From assembly GCA_016874775.1 (NCBI GenBank), contig VGTJ01000008.1, positions 1 through 62,674 of the forward strand: a stretch of 62,674 nucleotides of DNA, given 5' to 3'. Positions within the stretch are counted from its first letter, which is position 1; every line of letters begins with the position of its first letter. Made by a program: the position numbers and the translations under genes. The notes under the pieces were generated by a model. The model did no database searches. It had not been told where the DNA came from and worked only from the letters and a program-made list of their open reading frames with translations. Source of the stretch: Deltaproteobacteria bacterium (GTDB lineage: Bacteria; Desulfobacterota; Binatia; Bin18). Below, piece by piece: positions 62,526-62,674 of the stretch.

Positions 62526-62674
62526 CGTTCCTAGAACTTCTCAAATTCCCTCTCCCTGGCAGGGCAATGGCATTAAGTTAACAGCCGCCGTGGAGTTTAT
62601 TCTGCAGTTGCCGTAAGTAGGAGCAATGATGGAGAAAGAAACGAAGCGCTTATTTGCCGGTTGAAGCAGGAATT
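62526..62674. other. Intergenic tail
   Basis: 149 bases after the terminator. I see no reading frame with a conserved protein, no RNA gene and no repeat. A 12-codon frame from 62626 is not supported as a gene. Confidence 0.5.

Overview
The window looks like a chromosomal stretch of a Gram-negative, probably aerobic bacterium of moderate GC content. Outer-membrane genes (tolQ-tolR-tolA-tolB-pal-cpoB, an MlaD-like protein, OmpA-domain and lipoproteins), frd-type succinate dehydrogenase anchors, a two-subunit class I fumarase, paired CaiB/BaiF CoA-transferases and a serine/threonine kinase-FHA-PP2C cluster together suggest a deltaproteobacterial or Binatota-like lineage. That placement is inference from gene content, not from a marker tree.

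Layout. 1-540: tail of an IS5-type transposase abutting a gene it seems to have truncated. 665-4917: msrA, a secreted RNase T2, a DUF937/OmpA anchor protein and a MetE-C-like methyltransferase. 5088-11140: mtnA, nagZ, panB, panC, smpB and the tmRNA gene (tag ADNAEYALAA). 11255-13474: defence or toxin-antitoxin type genes (DUF433/DUF5615 pair and an OLD-family ATPase-nuclease broken by one stop codon). 13642-18184: DUF4236-TPR protein, a 48-residue zinc ribbon, lipoproteins, MlaD and two cytochromes c. 18484-27140: six-gene phospho-signalling cluster (VWA, zinc ribbon-FHA, pseudokinase-PP2C, receptor kinase, membrane FHA, VWA-FHA). 27188-31331: two CoA-transferases and a short-chain fatty acid transporter. 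31485-33210: decayed accessory genes (DUF4258/YgiT pair, a gutted adenylate cyclase, an HNH nuclease with a coiled-coil partner). 33257-38500: cysNC-cysD, and gap-tpiA-secG lacking pgk. 38669-46106: Tol-Pal operon, ribF, rluD. 46318-53961: rho, rpsB-tsf-pyrH-frr-uppS-cdsA-rseP, tsaB. 54275-62472: a TCA block (mdh, fumarase alpha/beta, frdABCD-type complex II, sucCD), closed by a strong terminator.

The strongest unexplained signal is a set of about twenty intergenic elements built from short iterated words. Many have two arms carrying the same words in opposite orientation around a short core, so they can fold into long imperfect hairpins. About ten word types ('dialects') occur, and most recur at unrelated loci in this window. 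Several spill into the first or last codons of genes (mtnA, a diheme cytochrome, a VWA-FHA protein, tsaB). A second unexplained signal is a 41-nt sequence conserved at 30 positions that lies 131 and 118 nt upstream of mdh and of the complex II flavoprotein gene.

Together the genes give central carbon oxidation, sulfate activation, methionine salvage, pantothenate synthesis, cell-envelope integrity and ribosome rescue, with accessory islands that show repeated decay by single nonsense codons or internal deletion.
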